A stretch of DNA of 64,000 bases from Gadus chalcogrammus (GCF_026213295.1 NC_079415.1:32568125-32632124), one strand, 5' to 3'; shown: positions 1-12,095, counted from the first letter of the stretch. Notes: generated from the sequence alone by a model not told the origin. Numbers and translations are program-made.

Positions 1-465
1 CCTTAAAGACTGTCTAACCCCTACCTGCCCCTGAAAGACTGTCTCTGTATTGACTGTCTAACCCCTACCTGCTCCTTAAAGACTGCCTAACCCCTACCTG
101 CCCCTGAAAGACTGTCTCTGTATTGACTGTCTAACCCCTACCTGCTCCTTAAAGACTGTCTAACCCCTACCTGCCCCTGAAAGACTGTCTCTGTATTGAC
201 TGTCTAACCCCTACCTGCTCCTTAAAGACTGTCTCTGTATTGACTGTGTAACCCCTACCTGCTCCTCAAAGACTGTCTCTGTATTGACTGTCTAACCCCT
301 ACCTGCTCCTTAACGACTGTCTCCGTATTGACTGTCTAACCCCTACCTGCTCCTTAAAGACTGTCTAACCCCTACCTGCTCCTTCTTGACCTGTCTCTTT
401 ATTGACTTTCAAACCCTTACCTGCTCCTTCATGATCTGTCTCTATGTACTGTCTGACCTCTATTG
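1..465. repeat. SINE-derived minisatellite cut by the window edge
   Basis: The stretch is a tandem array of GACTGTCTAACCCCTACCTG-type units, alternating with a second sub-unit containing CTCTGTATTGACTGT. The array starts before base 1 and decays by about 465. The core phrase CTAACCCCTACCTGCTCCTT resembles the body of the degenerate SINE at 4425-4645 (ACTAACCCCTACTTGCTC), so I infer that it arose by tandem amplification of an internal SINE segment. No coding potential. Confidence 0.85.
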
Positions 466-1800
466 TAACTGGAAATAGCCCCAGTCTTTACAGTGAACCT
501 GAAATAACCACGCCTAGTGTCGCCGGAGTACATGCATGTTTACGTATGCAGAACTCGCACTCGCGCTCCGTGCCTGTGAGCAAACGGTGGCTGTAGGCCT
601 ATCTATCAGACACATCTAAAGGCCTTTTCCGGAAGAGAGGAAAATCGAAAAAGGCAGCGTCCCTGTCCACACATTTGCATACGAATCCATCCATCTGCAT
701 ACATTACAGCCTTTACAGATTCATATCATAAATCAAATTCACCCTTCAGCTGCCTCACTGATATAAACTGTGCTCCCTTTGTTCAATTGCCCTCGCCTTA
801 TCTGACATACATTCGATAGCATCTCGGTGGCTCTGAGGAAATAAATTCAGAAGAGACAAACGCGACGGGATAAGTCTGTTTTATTCGTCTGCCCGGAGCC
901 CTTACAGTAACGGTGGAGGAGGGATTCAAACGCCAACCGAAAGGACGCCCCAGAACCCTAAATTCTCTAAAGGTCAAAGAAAGACGAGGAGGAAACCTTG
1001 AGTAGGAAGAGTAGAAAGAAGGACTATCGCACAAGGGAATATTTGGAAGTCAGCCTCTGGACCAGCTTTTCCGTGTTGGGAAAATGTTGGAAAATCAGCA
1101 TGTTTGTAGTGCCATGTGTTGGCTAGGGAGATGGCTGGTAGCATGCCCGTAAGTTACTATGAGGTCACTTCTGGGATAGAAATAAAAATTTGAAACTATA
1201 TACAAAACCAGCGGTTGACAACTTCTCCGTGATCATAAAAATCCTGAATTCAGTTGAGACTTGTTACTTTGTGTCCACAGTGTGCGACACCTGTTGGTGT
1301 GTGCGCTAGGCAGGCACAACCCAGCCGCAACCAAGCGCAACCCCCCCCATCTCACTATTTTTCAAACCCTGGCACAAGCTAGGCTACAGCCATTAGCTCC
1401 CAGTCCATGCTACTGGCCCTGGCTACGGCAGCATGTCGTTTCATACAGCGTCTGCATTCGACTGCCACACAAATCTTATCAGATCCTTCACACTCATCCG
1501 CCAAAGGGAGTTAAAGAAAGGAATATCTTTCCAACGGGAAGTATTTACAAGTATTTCTGCGAAATGGAAGCGTTGACACTTGAAGGGTGTTTTATTTTGC
1601 GCGTGAGGCAAATAAAACACACACCCAGATGGGAGCGTGACTGTGAGTGGCAGCTGAGTATAATCAGAGGCCCCAGGCACTGAGGCTCTCTATTCGAGGT
1701 CTGGAGACGCAGCACGCCACAATGCCCGTCTGGGTTTGGCCCGCCCCAAGAAAGAGGCTTCTGCATCTGTGTTCTCTTTCTGCCTTTCTTTACTCTGTAT
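466..1800. other. Unique non-coding DNA, no gene seen
   Basis: I see no exon with family resemblance and no splice-bounded conserved reading frame. The 140-residue frame at 1261-1683 has no recognisable domain or low-complexity signature and overlaps equally long frames on the other strand, so it is not supported. The position, 5' of il1rapl1 exons, suggests an intron of that gene. Confidence 0.5.
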
Positions 1801-1810
1801 TCGTCCTTTT

Positions 1811-2050
<240 letters not shown>

Positions 2051-2129
2051 ACTCTTCCGTCGTTCGCTAACCTTCCTTATTTACTCTCTTTCTCTAATTT
2101 GTTCTTCCATCTCTCCTCTCTTCCCTTCC

Positions 2130-2430
2130 TGACCCCTCCTTCCTTCCTTTCACCTGTCCTTCGATTTTTCCCTCCTCCCTTTCTTTAATAACTCCTTCCC
2201 TCCTTCCTTCCCCTCTTTAATAATTCCTTCCCTCCTTCCTTTTTTAATAATTCCTTCCATCTACCCTTTCTTTAATAATGCCTTGCCCCTTCTCTCCTTT
2301 AATAATTCCTTCCCTCCTTCCTTTTTTTTTTAATAATTCCTTCCCTTTTTCCTCTCTCTAATAATTCCCTTCTTCCTTCCTTTAATAACTCCTTCCCTCC
2401 CTCCTTTCTTTAATAATTCCTTCTCTCCTC
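2130..2430. repeat. Degenerate CCTTCC / TTTAATAATTCC minisatellite
   Basis: About nine irregular units combine a pyrimidine stretch (CTCCTTCCTT) with the phrase TTTAATAATTCC at intervals of roughly 25-45 bases. A poly-C tract follows at 2483-2499 and another at 2639-2654. Non-coding. Confidence 0.8.
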
Positions 2431-3124
2431 CCTTCCCTCACCTCCATACCTCACAGTAATCCTCTCTTCACATCCCTCTCATCCCCCCCCCCCCCCCCCT
2501 CCAGCCTGCACCTGGCCATCAAACCCACAACAGCCTCTCCTTAGAACAACCACTCGCCTCAGGGCAGGAGACACTGACCTTATCTCCTCCTATCTGATGT
2601 GCCTGCTTATCTGCCCGACGAACGCCAGAAATACCTTTCCCCCCCCCCCCCCCCAAGCACAATCACTGCACCATGGCAACCCAGCCTCCTTCTCCATCCT
2701 CCACCACCCACCCACCCCCCCCTCCTCCTCTCTCCCGAACCAGCGAGATGGTAAAAAGCGAGGCTAGGGAGACGTCTGCAGAAAGCCGAGGCTGTCAGTC
2801 GAGACGATGATATGTTGAGACGGGAGTTGGGCTGGAATGGTTCTCGGTTCACCTAATTCTCGGTTCGGTTCATATCACGTTTTTTTCCGGGGGCATGGTT
2901 TTTGTTTTTTTAGTTTTGGGTAAAACGGGGGATGACATAAGTAGCTTTCATTATTAAAACACAATAGAATAGTTCATTTAAACATGTTTTTTACTTATCT
3001 TAAGAAAGTTCATAACTTTTGGCTAAGCAAATAAATTGACTATGTAATAAATATGAACCCTTCTTTATTGTCGAATCGAAATTAAAAGAATAGGCTGATT
3101 ATTTAGGCAACCAAAAATGTAGTT

Positions 3125-3480
3125 GCAATCCGATATGAAAGCAGAGCTAGGCTAGTGCTGTTAGCTCCCAGTCCTAAGTGAAAGTAGAGCTAGGCTAGCG
3201 CCGTTAGCTCCCAGTCCTATATATAAGCCTAGTAGCAGCAACCCGCAAAAATAAACAATTCTGTACTTCATTGTGTAGCAAAAATGTACAGAAGGGCGTC
3301 TCAGAGCTAGTTTTTGTAGCTAAAGCGAATTCATACACAACGAGGGTAGTCGTTTTGCTCAGGGATACGGGCTAATTAACAGCATACCAGCCCAGGTTTC
3401 AAACCATGCACCTTTGGGCTGGGAGTCCAACAAACCTCCCCAAACCTCTTGGTTCACCCACTAATTACATAACCCGCATA
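3125..3480 (-). repeat. Inverted copy of the SINE plus GGGAGCTAACAG minisatellite unit
   Basis: Read on the - strand, this segment matches 4425-4740: a SINE-like body (GGTTTGAAACCTGGGC, TGCTGTTAATTAGCC, CCTGAGCAAAACGACTA, TAGCTCTGAGACGCC) followed by two units of GACTGGGAGCTAAC...CTAGCTCTG. The right-hand copy has expanded to about fourteen units while this one has two. The two form an inverted duplication around a spacer of about 0.95 kb. Confidence 0.85.
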
Positions 3481-4424
3481 AACAGTTCATACACCATGCA
3501 GTCCAAAATCACCGACACCGGGCCAGTGTGCCATAAACAGGGGTTCTGGTTGGCTGTTGAATGTTGAGGTTTCTTTTTTCCAGCAAACTTCGGGCAACAT
3601 TCCGAAGTTGCGTCTTGGTAATTTTGGCGCCGTGAGCAAGCACCATTGAATACATTTTTTTTTTTCTCAGCACTGAGGCGGCTGTGTTTAATATTCAACA
3701 TTGAATAGGCTAAGTCTTGAATCCTCCTCCTATCTGACTACATTTCCCTACACCCTCGGCGCCAGAGAATGAGGTCACAACGGAGTGGAAAGGGTATACA
3801 GTGGCGGGAACATTTTATGAAATGACTCCACCGTCACACGTTGGAACAAAGTTTGGAGTTAGGGGTTTGGGGTGGAGGATGAGTTAAAGTCTGAAGACGC
3901 AGAAGGATTGGCTCCCTGAAAACATCAAATGAGGCTTGAATCTCCATATTGTAGCCATGGAAGAGAGTGTGACTTAAGTCTGAGGCCACCCATGCTAAGC
4001 AGGCCCTAGAGGGACGTTCACACATTTTGTTGGAATAAAATACCAAAAATTGGTTCCTGCTTAGTTAGAAAATTATTTCATTCGTTTTGGAGAATGAGTC
4101 CTTTGTGATGCTTGCCTGCGCTTTAGCTGCATGATTAAAACAATGTTAAAATTGCTCATTATTTTAGCTTTTTTATACCGTAGCCTACTCGTCTCGACTC
4201 AAAAGTGAGCTTTAAGTTCTAGACCTTAGGTCTTAAAGGTGCTATTTGACTGGTTCTCACTAACATAGTATGAACTACGGACTACGTACTTCAGCTATGT
4301 GTGCACGTGTGACGGCTTGACCCTTCAGCTTCCCACGGTAATTACATTTCTTTGCCCGTTTCTATGTGTCTAAGTGTGTGGTTAAGCGTGGGTGGCGAGC
4401 CTAGCCTAGCTTTGTGGATTATTT

Positions 4425-4645
4425 AATTGGTGGGTGAACAAAGGGGAGTGGGGAGGAGAGTTGGACTCACAGCCCGAAGTTGCATGGTTTGATTCCTGGG
4501 CTATGCTGTTAATTAGCCTGTATCCTTGAGCATAGTGACTAACCCCTACTTGCTCATGATTGCCCTGTAGATACAAAAGCTAACTCTGAGTCGCCTTTCT
4601 ATACATTTCTGCTACCCAATGAAATAGAGAATAGTTAATTCATTA
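4425..4645 (+). mobile_element. Degenerate tRNA-derived SINE
   Basis: A tRNA-like head with a B-box-like GGTTTGATTCC (near 4490) is followed by the typical fish SINE body (ATCCTTGAGCA, ACTAACCCCTA, TCTGAGTCGCCTTTCTATAC). It lies directly before the minisatellite at 4646-5225 and has an inverted partner at 3300-3480. No target-site duplication could be fixed by eye. Confidence 0.65.
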
Positions 4646-5225
4646 TTTTATGACTGGGAGCTGACAGCACTAGACTAGCTCTACTTTATCATAAGACTGG
4701 GAGCTAACAACACTAGCCTAGCTCTACGTTTTCATAAGACTGGGAGCTAACAGCCCTAGTCTAGCTCTGCCTACTCATAGGACTGGGAGCTAACAGCACT
4801 AGCCTAGCTCTGCTTACTCATAGGACCGGGAGCTAACAGCACTAGCTCTGCTTACTCATTGGATTGGAAGCTAACAACACTAGCCTAGCTCTGGTTACTC
4901 ATAGGATTGGGGGCTAACAGCGCAAACCTAGCTCTGCTTACTCATAGGATCGGGAGCTAACAGCACTAGCTCTGCTTACTCATAGGATCGGGAGCTAACA
5001 GCACTAGCTCTGCTTACTCATAGGATCGGGAGCTAACAGCACTAGCTCTGCTTACTCATAGAATAGGGAGTTAACAGCACTAGCCTAACTCTGCTTACTC
5101 ATGGGATTCGGAGCTAACAGCACTAGTCTAGCTCTGGTTACTCATAGGACTGGGGGCCAACAACACTAGTCTAGCTCTGCCCACTCATAGGACCCGGAGC
5201 TAACAGCAATAGCCTAGCTCTGGTT
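4646..5225 (+). repeat. ~43-bp minisatellite, about 14 copies
   Basis: Units have the form GGGAGCTAACAGCACTAGCC + TAGCTCTGCTTACTCATAGG. The period is 39-45 bases because some units lack the CCTAG step. Two units of the same sequence occur in opposite orientation at 3140-3215. Non-coding. Confidence 0.95.
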
Positions 5226-5520
5226 GGCGAGCAGCCTCCCACTGGGACGTGTCCGACCTGGACGGAGCACCGTGGTGGTGTGGGGTGATGTGGCGGAGGG
5301 CCGGCCGTCCACTGGAACTTGAGAAGGAGAAGGAGGTGATGGAGCTGGAGAAGGAGGAGGAAGAGGAGCAAGAAGAGAAGGAGGAGATGGCGGGGGATGA
5401 GGAAGAGGAGGATGTGATGGAAGGGGAGGAGGAAGAAGAAGAGGAGGAAGAAGAATTAGAGGAGGGGATGGAGGAGGAAGAGGGGGAGGCGAAGGCAGAG
5501 AAACAAACTCTTGTCAGTTA
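5226..5520. repeat. Purine-rich GAG/GGA low-complexity tract
   Basis: From about 5310 the + strand is nearly pure purine (GAGGAGGAAGAGG pattern). The 90-residue frame through it is mostly Glu, which is expected of any such tract. It has no supporting splice sites or homology, so it is called a repeat and not a gene. Confidence 0.8.
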
Positions 5521-7212
5521 GGCTGGAACTCGGGGAAGAACAGGAGAACTCGGAGGTAGCAGTCAGTCAGTCTGTTAGACCTTCCACAAACACTGAGCGG
5601 CGTGCAGCCTGCCAGACCCAGTGCCCCGGGGCCGGGGAGGCTAAGTGGGAGCAAGTTGGACGATGGCTGCGGCGGCGGCGGTGGGCGGCGGCAGTACTCC
5701 TGGAAGAGAGACGGTGGGGGTAGTATTTAATCATCCGGCGCTGCGCCGCTACAGCTGACAGCTGAGTTATGAGGAGGAGCCACAGGTAGCGGCCCGGACT
5801 CCTACGGCCAGGCGGCCGTGACCTTCGCCGAGGGTTCGTTAATAATTCAGCACCGGTAAAAAGTTGTGATTTAGGACAAGCGGGCGCTCGCCCTGTCCGG
5901 GTTCCCATCGCCGGACTGACGTGTCCGGGCCGCGGAGCACGGAGGCACACGGATGGAGGCTGGGCGTTTGAATGTAGAGGATAAATGTGTAGCCTAGCAT
6001 AGCTAGCATGGGTAGCATAGATAGCATAGGTAGCATGACATTGCCACGTCATGCTACAGGACAGCCTGTCCTGTAGCATGACGTGGCAATTTATAGTGTG
6101 ACCTGGCCTAATATGAGGTGAAGTGTCGTAACATAAAAACATAATAGTAATAACATGATTTTATGATGATCGTGAAATAAGAATATCAAATAACCTGATA
6201 TTAAATAAAGTAATAATAACATGGAATGCAGCATAGCATGACATGACATAAAACCGTTGCATCACATAACATTAACATACACCGCTGGTTTGCAGTTTTA
6301 TGCAAGGTCAGATACGCACACGCACACACACGCACACACACACCCCGTTCCCCAGGGACCCCAGTAATCAACGTGATGTTAGTTGTATCTCGCGGCCGGC
6401 AGTAATTCAACGTTATCGCTTGTCGGCCTTGTCGGAAATGAAGATACTGACTTATCGCCACGCCAAGGTTTGTCCCCCCAGAAGAACCGCAGAAAGGTAA
6501 CAAAACGGCCCCCTGAGCTTTGAAAAATGCCGAAAATACTTTTACTGTCTACAGTTGACATTTACTGTAATTTCATCTAATGACCCCTTGGTTATTTCGG
6601 AAGTCTTAACACACGCTCTTCATTTATACAGCCCCTCAAAACCCACCTTTTTAGCATTGCTTTCATCACATAACCTCCCTTCTCTCCTATTCCTATTCTT
6701 TTCACTAATATATGTTCTTAATAAATCATTTTATTCGGTGTTCAACCTAATGCGCCTTTGGGTATTTAGAAAAGCGCTATAAAAGTAATGTATTATTGTG
6801 AATGCTGCAATATACTCAATATCATATTCATGTATGTATATTTATAAATATACAAACATGTCTGTATATTTATAATTTGTATATGCTACACGTGAACCTC
6901 CTAAGATGGAGCAATTTGATTGGTTCGCTGTCTCGAGATATTAGGCAATATCCCTTGTTTGAGATGTCAAACTCAGGATATTGTTTCCATCGCAAAATGT
7001 CGCGTGACGGTCATCTCGTCACGCTAATAAAAAAACAAATAAACCGCTAATAGAAAAAAAAAATCCTGGCAAAAAGTGTTATTTTGTTTATTTTTGGAGT
7101 GTTCACGTGTAGTATATACTAAAAGCAATTATTCAATAATTGTTAAATATACATACATGATACATGTTTGGGAGTGTGTGTGTGTGGAAGATGGCAGGTT
7201 TAAGCAGCCTCA
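5521..7212. other. Non-coding DNA with local hairpin and TAGCATAG repeats
   Basis: GC-rich to about 5980, then a short run of (G)TAGCATAG-type repeats at 5990-6040 that leads into the perfect hairpin at 6040-6090, a (CA)-rich patch near 6320-6345, and AT-rich DNA with an 18-bp palindrome (GTATATTTATAAATATAC) near 6835. No exon recognised. Confidence 0.5.
6040..6090. repeat. Perfect 24-bp inverted repeat with 3-base loop
   Basis: Arm 6040-6063 (starting ATTGCCACGTCATGC) is the exact reverse complement of 6067-6090 (ending GCATGACGTGGCAAT), with GCC between them. It follows directly on the TAGCATG repeats. Confidence 0.97.
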
Positions 7213-8381
7213 CCAGAGGGGTGCTCCACGAACAGAGGTTTAACAAACACAGAGTTAACGTTGAACTCTAGGTTGATTGACCCTGTGCCAACTAAACCAG
7301 AGCTGTCGGTTCCACCGCACGGGTTATGCATTGGTTCAATCAACTCGGGGTTGGTTTACTCAGGGTTGTGCGCGTGTGCAGCGGATCGCTGACCGCGTAA
7401 ATGCGTTAGATACATGTCAAAAACATGATCCTTAATATTTGAGCCATAAATCTATTAATATCCCAGTTAAGCATTCTTAACGTTCCTACCACATTACCCT
7501 TTTCTTCTAAAAAATATGTACTCCAATGGCCCCCAAGCGGTCAGCAGATCGAGTAAAAAAGTATAAAGTATAAAAACATACAAACTGTTAAGCTTTTCCC
7601 ACCATTGTTTAAATTGTCGTACCATATTTGTCACTCCTGCATTTAAATAAGCCCTTTTTTTTTTTAAGCCAATCGTGAAAAGGCCGACAGTCGGCAGACT
7701 GGATCTGGCCCTCCAATTGTGTGGCCCCGGTGGAGGAGCTGGCAATGGACATAAATTCAGGGCGCCCTGGCATGGAGGGGTACCTCCTCAGAGAGTCAGG
7801 GGCCATGTGAGGGTACCCCACTGGTTGAATGTAGGTTTTTCTGTTTTTCTTGTATTTTTGATTTTGTTTGTCTTCGAAGTAACACATGCAAACCGTGTGC
7901 GTGCCACAGCGCAAATGTTCCAAATTTTTTTTTGGTAACTGGATAGAAAACCTAAAAGTTTGAACTGAGGCCAGGTCCTCGATGGGTGGTATTGGCTATG
8001 TAAGGCTGGAGAAGGCTATTTAAATATATTAAAGATTTGCACGAGAATCTATATCTCTCCAGCTAAAAGTCATCCGGCTATGCCAAGATGTCGAGCCGTG
8101 GTCTTATTAATCGCTCCCGGTGGATTGCACGAATAAATGGCGTTCCGATATCAACAGGCCTCTCATCAAAAGGGCATGCCATTGTGAACACAGGAAATCT
8201 GCAGTGAACGCGGGTTTAAATGTTCCAAACTTAACCTGTGCAAAACCTGCTCCGACCTGGTTTGATTCAGAGCATATGTTTCTATAGTAACTAACATACC
8301 GTGTTAATTTTGGAACGGAAAACCCTGGGTTAACTTACCCGGTTATGTGATAAAAACCGGCTTTGTGGAATACCCCTCTGG
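7213..8381. mobile_element. Degraded DNA transposon (~1.17 kb) with terminal inverted repeats
   Basis: The left end CCAGAGGGGTGCTCCACGAA and the reverse complement of the right end, CCAGAGGGGTATTCCACAA, form terminal inverted repeats. The sub-terminal zones are rich in GTTTAAC/GTTAAC/AGGTTGA phrases, as in abundant fish non-autonomous hAT- or Harbinger-like elements. The interior (about 7600-7940) has only short broken frames with no transposase motif that I recognise, so I treat it as non-autonomous or decayed. The superfamily and target-site duplication are not resolved. Confidence 0.7.
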
Positions 8382-8402
8382 CCAGAGTCACACTGTTGGA
8401 CT

Positions 8403-8873
8403 CTGGGGCTGGTTGAAGCTGCACACCTGTTGCTTGTTGAGCAATCAGTGTGCAACAGGTTATACCAGCCATCACCACACACACACACACGCACACACAC
8501 ACACACACACACACGCACACACACATCTCCATGGCAACATCAAGCACCAGTGTCATTGTCCGCAAATCTTTATAATAAACGTTTTTTCAACACCACCACC
8601 ACCACCCCTTTGTCCTTGGTTATTATGGGTCTAGCATTCGCACCGCTACTCCCCACTGAGGTGGGTTTTGTGGGCTCCTCCGGAACAAGGATCCAGGGTG
8701 GTGGTGTTGAAAGCCGGCTTATTGTAAAGGGTTTGCAGACAATGACACTGGTGCTCCATGCTGCCATGCAGGAGAACTCTACCTAGGTTTGTGTAGCGAC
8801 GGCTGGTTCAACCACTACACTGATTAATTAACGAGCAACAGGTGTGCAGCCTCACCCAGCCCCAGAATCAATC
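8403..8873. repeat. Fold-back element: ~200-bp arms around a ~55-base loop
   Basis: Left arm 8403-8625 and right arm 8680-8873 are diverged reverse complements. Shared phrases include GGGGCTGG, GCTGCACACCTGTTGCT, AATCAGTGT, ACCAGCC, GCACCAGTGTCATTGTC and TTTCAACACCACCACC. The left arm carries a (CA)n microsatellite (8475-8524) that the right arm lacks. Any transcript would fold into a long hairpin. Confidence 0.85.
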
Positions 8874-9480
8874 AGCGTGGCTCGGGCCAGGTGAGGCTGC
8901 AGGTCAGGCTATCATCCACTCAAACTCCCACAAAATGTATGCATGTAAGTATATCTTTTTGTCTCCATTCCGCTGACGTTCTCAGTCACTTTGATTTTGT
9001 CCTATTACTGAATTGCACCGGTTTGATTTCCTTGACTTTATCTCCTGCTCTGTGTCCCGGACAGACTTATTACCATCGCGCTACGAGCGCTCAAATACCA
9101 ATTTCGGTGTCTTTGGTGCCGGAGGATAGCATCTGTGTCCTCTTTAAAGTTCAGACTTGTAAAGGCTGATTCACTGCCTCTTTTATAAGACCACAGCGGG
9201 TTAAACTTTCCTTTTCGTTGCCTTTCTATCCTTCCGGCTTTTTGAATTCTAATTCACTGTCTCTGAGTCAGTGCTCCCCTAGTCACCATGTTTTTTGGTC
9301 GAAGGCAAAACACCCCCGAAGAGCAATCATCCGGTTATTTCATCATCTCATTTTAAATCAAAGAGGTGCTATCTTAATTAAGATATTCATTAAGTAAGCT
9401 CATTAATTCCCCTCCACAGGTGCTATGCAACCCTGCACAGGAAATTTGCAATAAATTCTGTTGCCGCCGCCGTTGACTCT
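8874..9480. other. Unique non-coding DNA
   Basis: No recognisable exon, repeat family or simple repeat is seen in these ~600 bases. The only long frame (8891-9169) has no family resemblance. Confidence 0.45.
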
Positions 9481-9499
9481 AGAAGAGAGCGCGAACATC

Positions 9500-10310
9500 G
9501 GTGGAGAACGAGGCAGGGAAAGGGGGTGGGGGATAGGGTGGGGGATTGGGAGGTGGTGTAATGAAGGGCTGGCGATTATTAGGGGATGGTGGTGTCCGCG
9601 GAAAAAGGGGTTGGTGGTGTAATGAGGAACTGGTGATGGCTATGATAAGAGGGTGGTGTTTATTAGGGGGTGGTGTTGGCGATGACAAGGGGGAGGTGGT
9701 TGTGTAATGAGGGGGTGTTGGTGAACCCCGACAAAGGGGTGGTGGTGACAAGGGGTTGGTGGCGATTATTAGGGGGTGGTGTTAGCAATGACAAGATGCT
9801 GGCGATTATTATGGGATTGTGGTGGTGGTGACAAGTTTGTGGTGGTGGCAATAAAGAGGGGTCGTTTGTGATAAGGGACTTGGAGGCGGTGATGAGGGGA
9901 TGGTGGCTGTGATGATGAGGGGGGGTTGGTGTTGACGCTACGTTCACACTACACGCCTCCGTCGACGGATCTCATTGACTTTGCACGGGGCGCTCACGAA
10001 AGGCATCGCGGGTCCGTCCGTTACTGTCGGCTCCGTGGCCTGCGTCAAAAAGTTGAGAATTGCTCAACTTTTCAGGCGGCAGCGAATCCATTGGCCAATC
10101 AGGTCGCGTACCATACCATACGTCGGACACACCCTCCGTGATCCGTCAACGGACGCCAGTCAGTGCGAACGCGGCGTGATGGGGATGGTGGTGATGACAA
10201 GGCATTATCTGTGTTGATGAGGGGTTGGTGGTTGGGATGACCTAGGCAGTGGTGGTGGTGATGAGGGGGGGGGGGGGGGGGGGGGGGGGCATGGATGACA
10301 ACCGTGAACG
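9500..10310. repeat. Degenerate GGTGGTGATGA-type minisatellite
   Basis: Irregular units of GGTGGTGTAATGAGGG, GGCGATTATTAGGGGG and GGTGATGACAAGGGG fill 9500-9930 and resume at 10178-10264, ending in a 25-base poly-G tract (10265-10289). A 243-bp MITE interrupts the array at 9935-10177. Pro/His-rich frames on the - strand are repeat artefacts. Confidence 0.8.
9935..10177. mobile_element. 243-bp MITE with ~38-bp terminal inverted repeats
   Basis: The left end ACGCTACGTTCACACTAC...GTCGACGGATC matches the reverse complement of the right end, ACGCCGCGTTCGCACTGA...GTTGACGGATC. An internal hairpin AAAAGTTGAG-AATTG-CTCAACTTTT lies near 10046-10070. It sits inside the GGTGGTGATGA array, which resumes on its other side, as expected of an insertion. 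It has no coding capacity. The superfamily is not determined. Confidence 0.8.
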
Positions 10311-10880
10311 TAGTTGGGTTCCAGGCCTCACCTTTGTGTTCAGTACTGCATGCGTTTGACTGCAGTGTGTCTAAGTCACACGCATAAACATCCGTCTCCA
10401 ATGAAGGGGATTAATACGCCAAAACCCTCTAAAAAGACAGCGCATTATGCTCCGTCCGCAGCACACAGACACTAGACTCATCCCGGGGACGACTCTTAAT
10501 TTGAATTCATTTAAGCCAACGCAAACACTTTGCAATGGCCCCGGGACGCCGAATTGACTTATGTTAGCTCACGCCCCGGCCCCCCGCCGCCGCCGCCGAT
10601 GCTAATCGCCTCTCGGCGGCGTGGACAAAAAGAGCTAAATATCTCCTCGGCTCATAATTGAGCGCTTGCTGGCCGGTGCGGCGCCCCCCCCCCGGCCCCC
10701 CCCCCCCGTCCCCCAGCGCCCCCGTCTGCCCTTGAGCTATCAGGCCGAACACGCGGCGCTGCCAGCAGCCAGGCCGCGGTCCAGGGTCGGGGGGTAGAGC
10801 GACGGTACATCTGTCATTGCCAAGGAATTGCATGTATCCCTTACACACCACGCTGCTGGCTCACTGTCTCGGTCTCTCGC
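10290..10880. other. GC-rich non-coding DNA
   Basis: Contains C-rich runs (10683-10708) and CpG-rich stretches (10570-10780). I find no conserved reading frame, and frames on both strands lack recognisable domains. A CpG-rich regulatory segment is possible but unsupported. Confidence 0.4.
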
Positions 10881-10887
10881 AGTCTGC

Positions 10888-10953
10888 CTCTCTCTCTCTC
10901 TCTGTGTTATGGGGCACTCTCTCTCTCTCTTTGTTTGCGTGCGTCCCTCTCTC

Positions 10954-10984
<31 letters not shown>

Positions 10985-11062
10985 CCCTGCCGCTTACTCT
11001 GTCTCTATCTGCCTCTGTCTTGGTCTCTCTCTCTGTCTGCTTACTCTCTCTCTCTGTCTGCT

Positions 11063-11132
<70 letters not shown>
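10888..11132. repeat. (CT)n-rich microsatellite
   Basis: Interrupted CT dinucleotide runs, becoming pure at about 11066-11132. The Ser/Leu-repeat frames are artefacts. Confidence 0.97.
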
Positions 11133-11134
<2 letters not shown>

Positions 11135-12095
11135 GACATCCACAGCCATTAATGATGTGCTTTTGCTAGGTATGACCTCACTCCTCAGTAGCTACGGTAG
11201 GCTAACACTAAGGGGTCTCTGTTAGCATTCTGGTCGTGTAGCACTCTCAGCGTAGCATGGGCCAGGCTAATTGATTCTAACGATGTGTTTAAGCGTTGGC
11301 TGCGTGAAAGTCACACACACCGAGGGATGAGGTTGAGAGGCTGATAAGAATTATGGTTGAAGTAAAGTTCAGCCGTCGACACAGGCAAGGAATTCCTTTC
11401 CAGTTTCAAGGCCCTTCTAAATGTACGGATAGGAAGTATGAGAGCATTTTCAGTTTTTTAGATCATATCATTGATACAATTTAATTTTTATGATGACACT
11501 TTTGAAATCACTATCAATCAGCATTGACTACAGAGATGTTCAGGTGATTTAAGCTACGAGCTAGCTGAAATGTTACACATTGCGACTTTGAATTGTTGAA
11601 GGATCTATGATTTAAAATATATTCAACTTTGAAAAAGAGATTTCATCATAAAATGTAAATCCATTTTATAAGACAAAACCTTACACACAGACACACACAC
11701 ACACACAACCTAATGCACTGCCATGAGTGATGTTGGAAACAAGTTAAGACGACCCGTGACAACATGTTGGTCCGGCCCATCGATCACTCTCCTGGACAAG
11801 ATGACACCATTCCTCCACTTTCCCCTCCCGCCTTCTCCTTCGCCCTACCGAGCAATGGGTGGACGGGGACTGTATCAGCACCACTCAGAAAATTTAACCG
11901 GGGACGAGAGAGCGAGAGACAGAGACAGAGTGTGAGAGAGTGAGAGGCAGAGAACCCCTAGGGATCTCATTTATTCAGCCAAGTTGTCCATCTGCTGGGA
12001 GATGTCAAGGATAATCTACACATCATGTCACATTTGCGTCGGGGCTTTTCGACGGGGAGGTGGCCAGGCGGTTTGACGACAGTTAGTCAGTCAGT
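11133..12095. other. Non-coding DNA, no gene seen
   Basis: Mixed composition with a short CA run near 11688-11708 and an AGAGAC patch near 11905-11950. No exon recognised. Confidence 0.45.

Noticed and set aside
5249..5521. Acidic Glu-rich 90-residue frame
   Set aside because: Purine-rich simple sequence; no homology, promoter or splice support.
5567..6142. 191-residue - strand frame
   Set aside because: Overlaps the perfect hairpin and TAGCATG repeats and has no recognisable domain.
7609..7923. 104-residue - strand frame as a transposase fragment
   Set aside because: Lies inside the DNA transposon but shows no DDE or helix-turn-helix motif that I can recognise.
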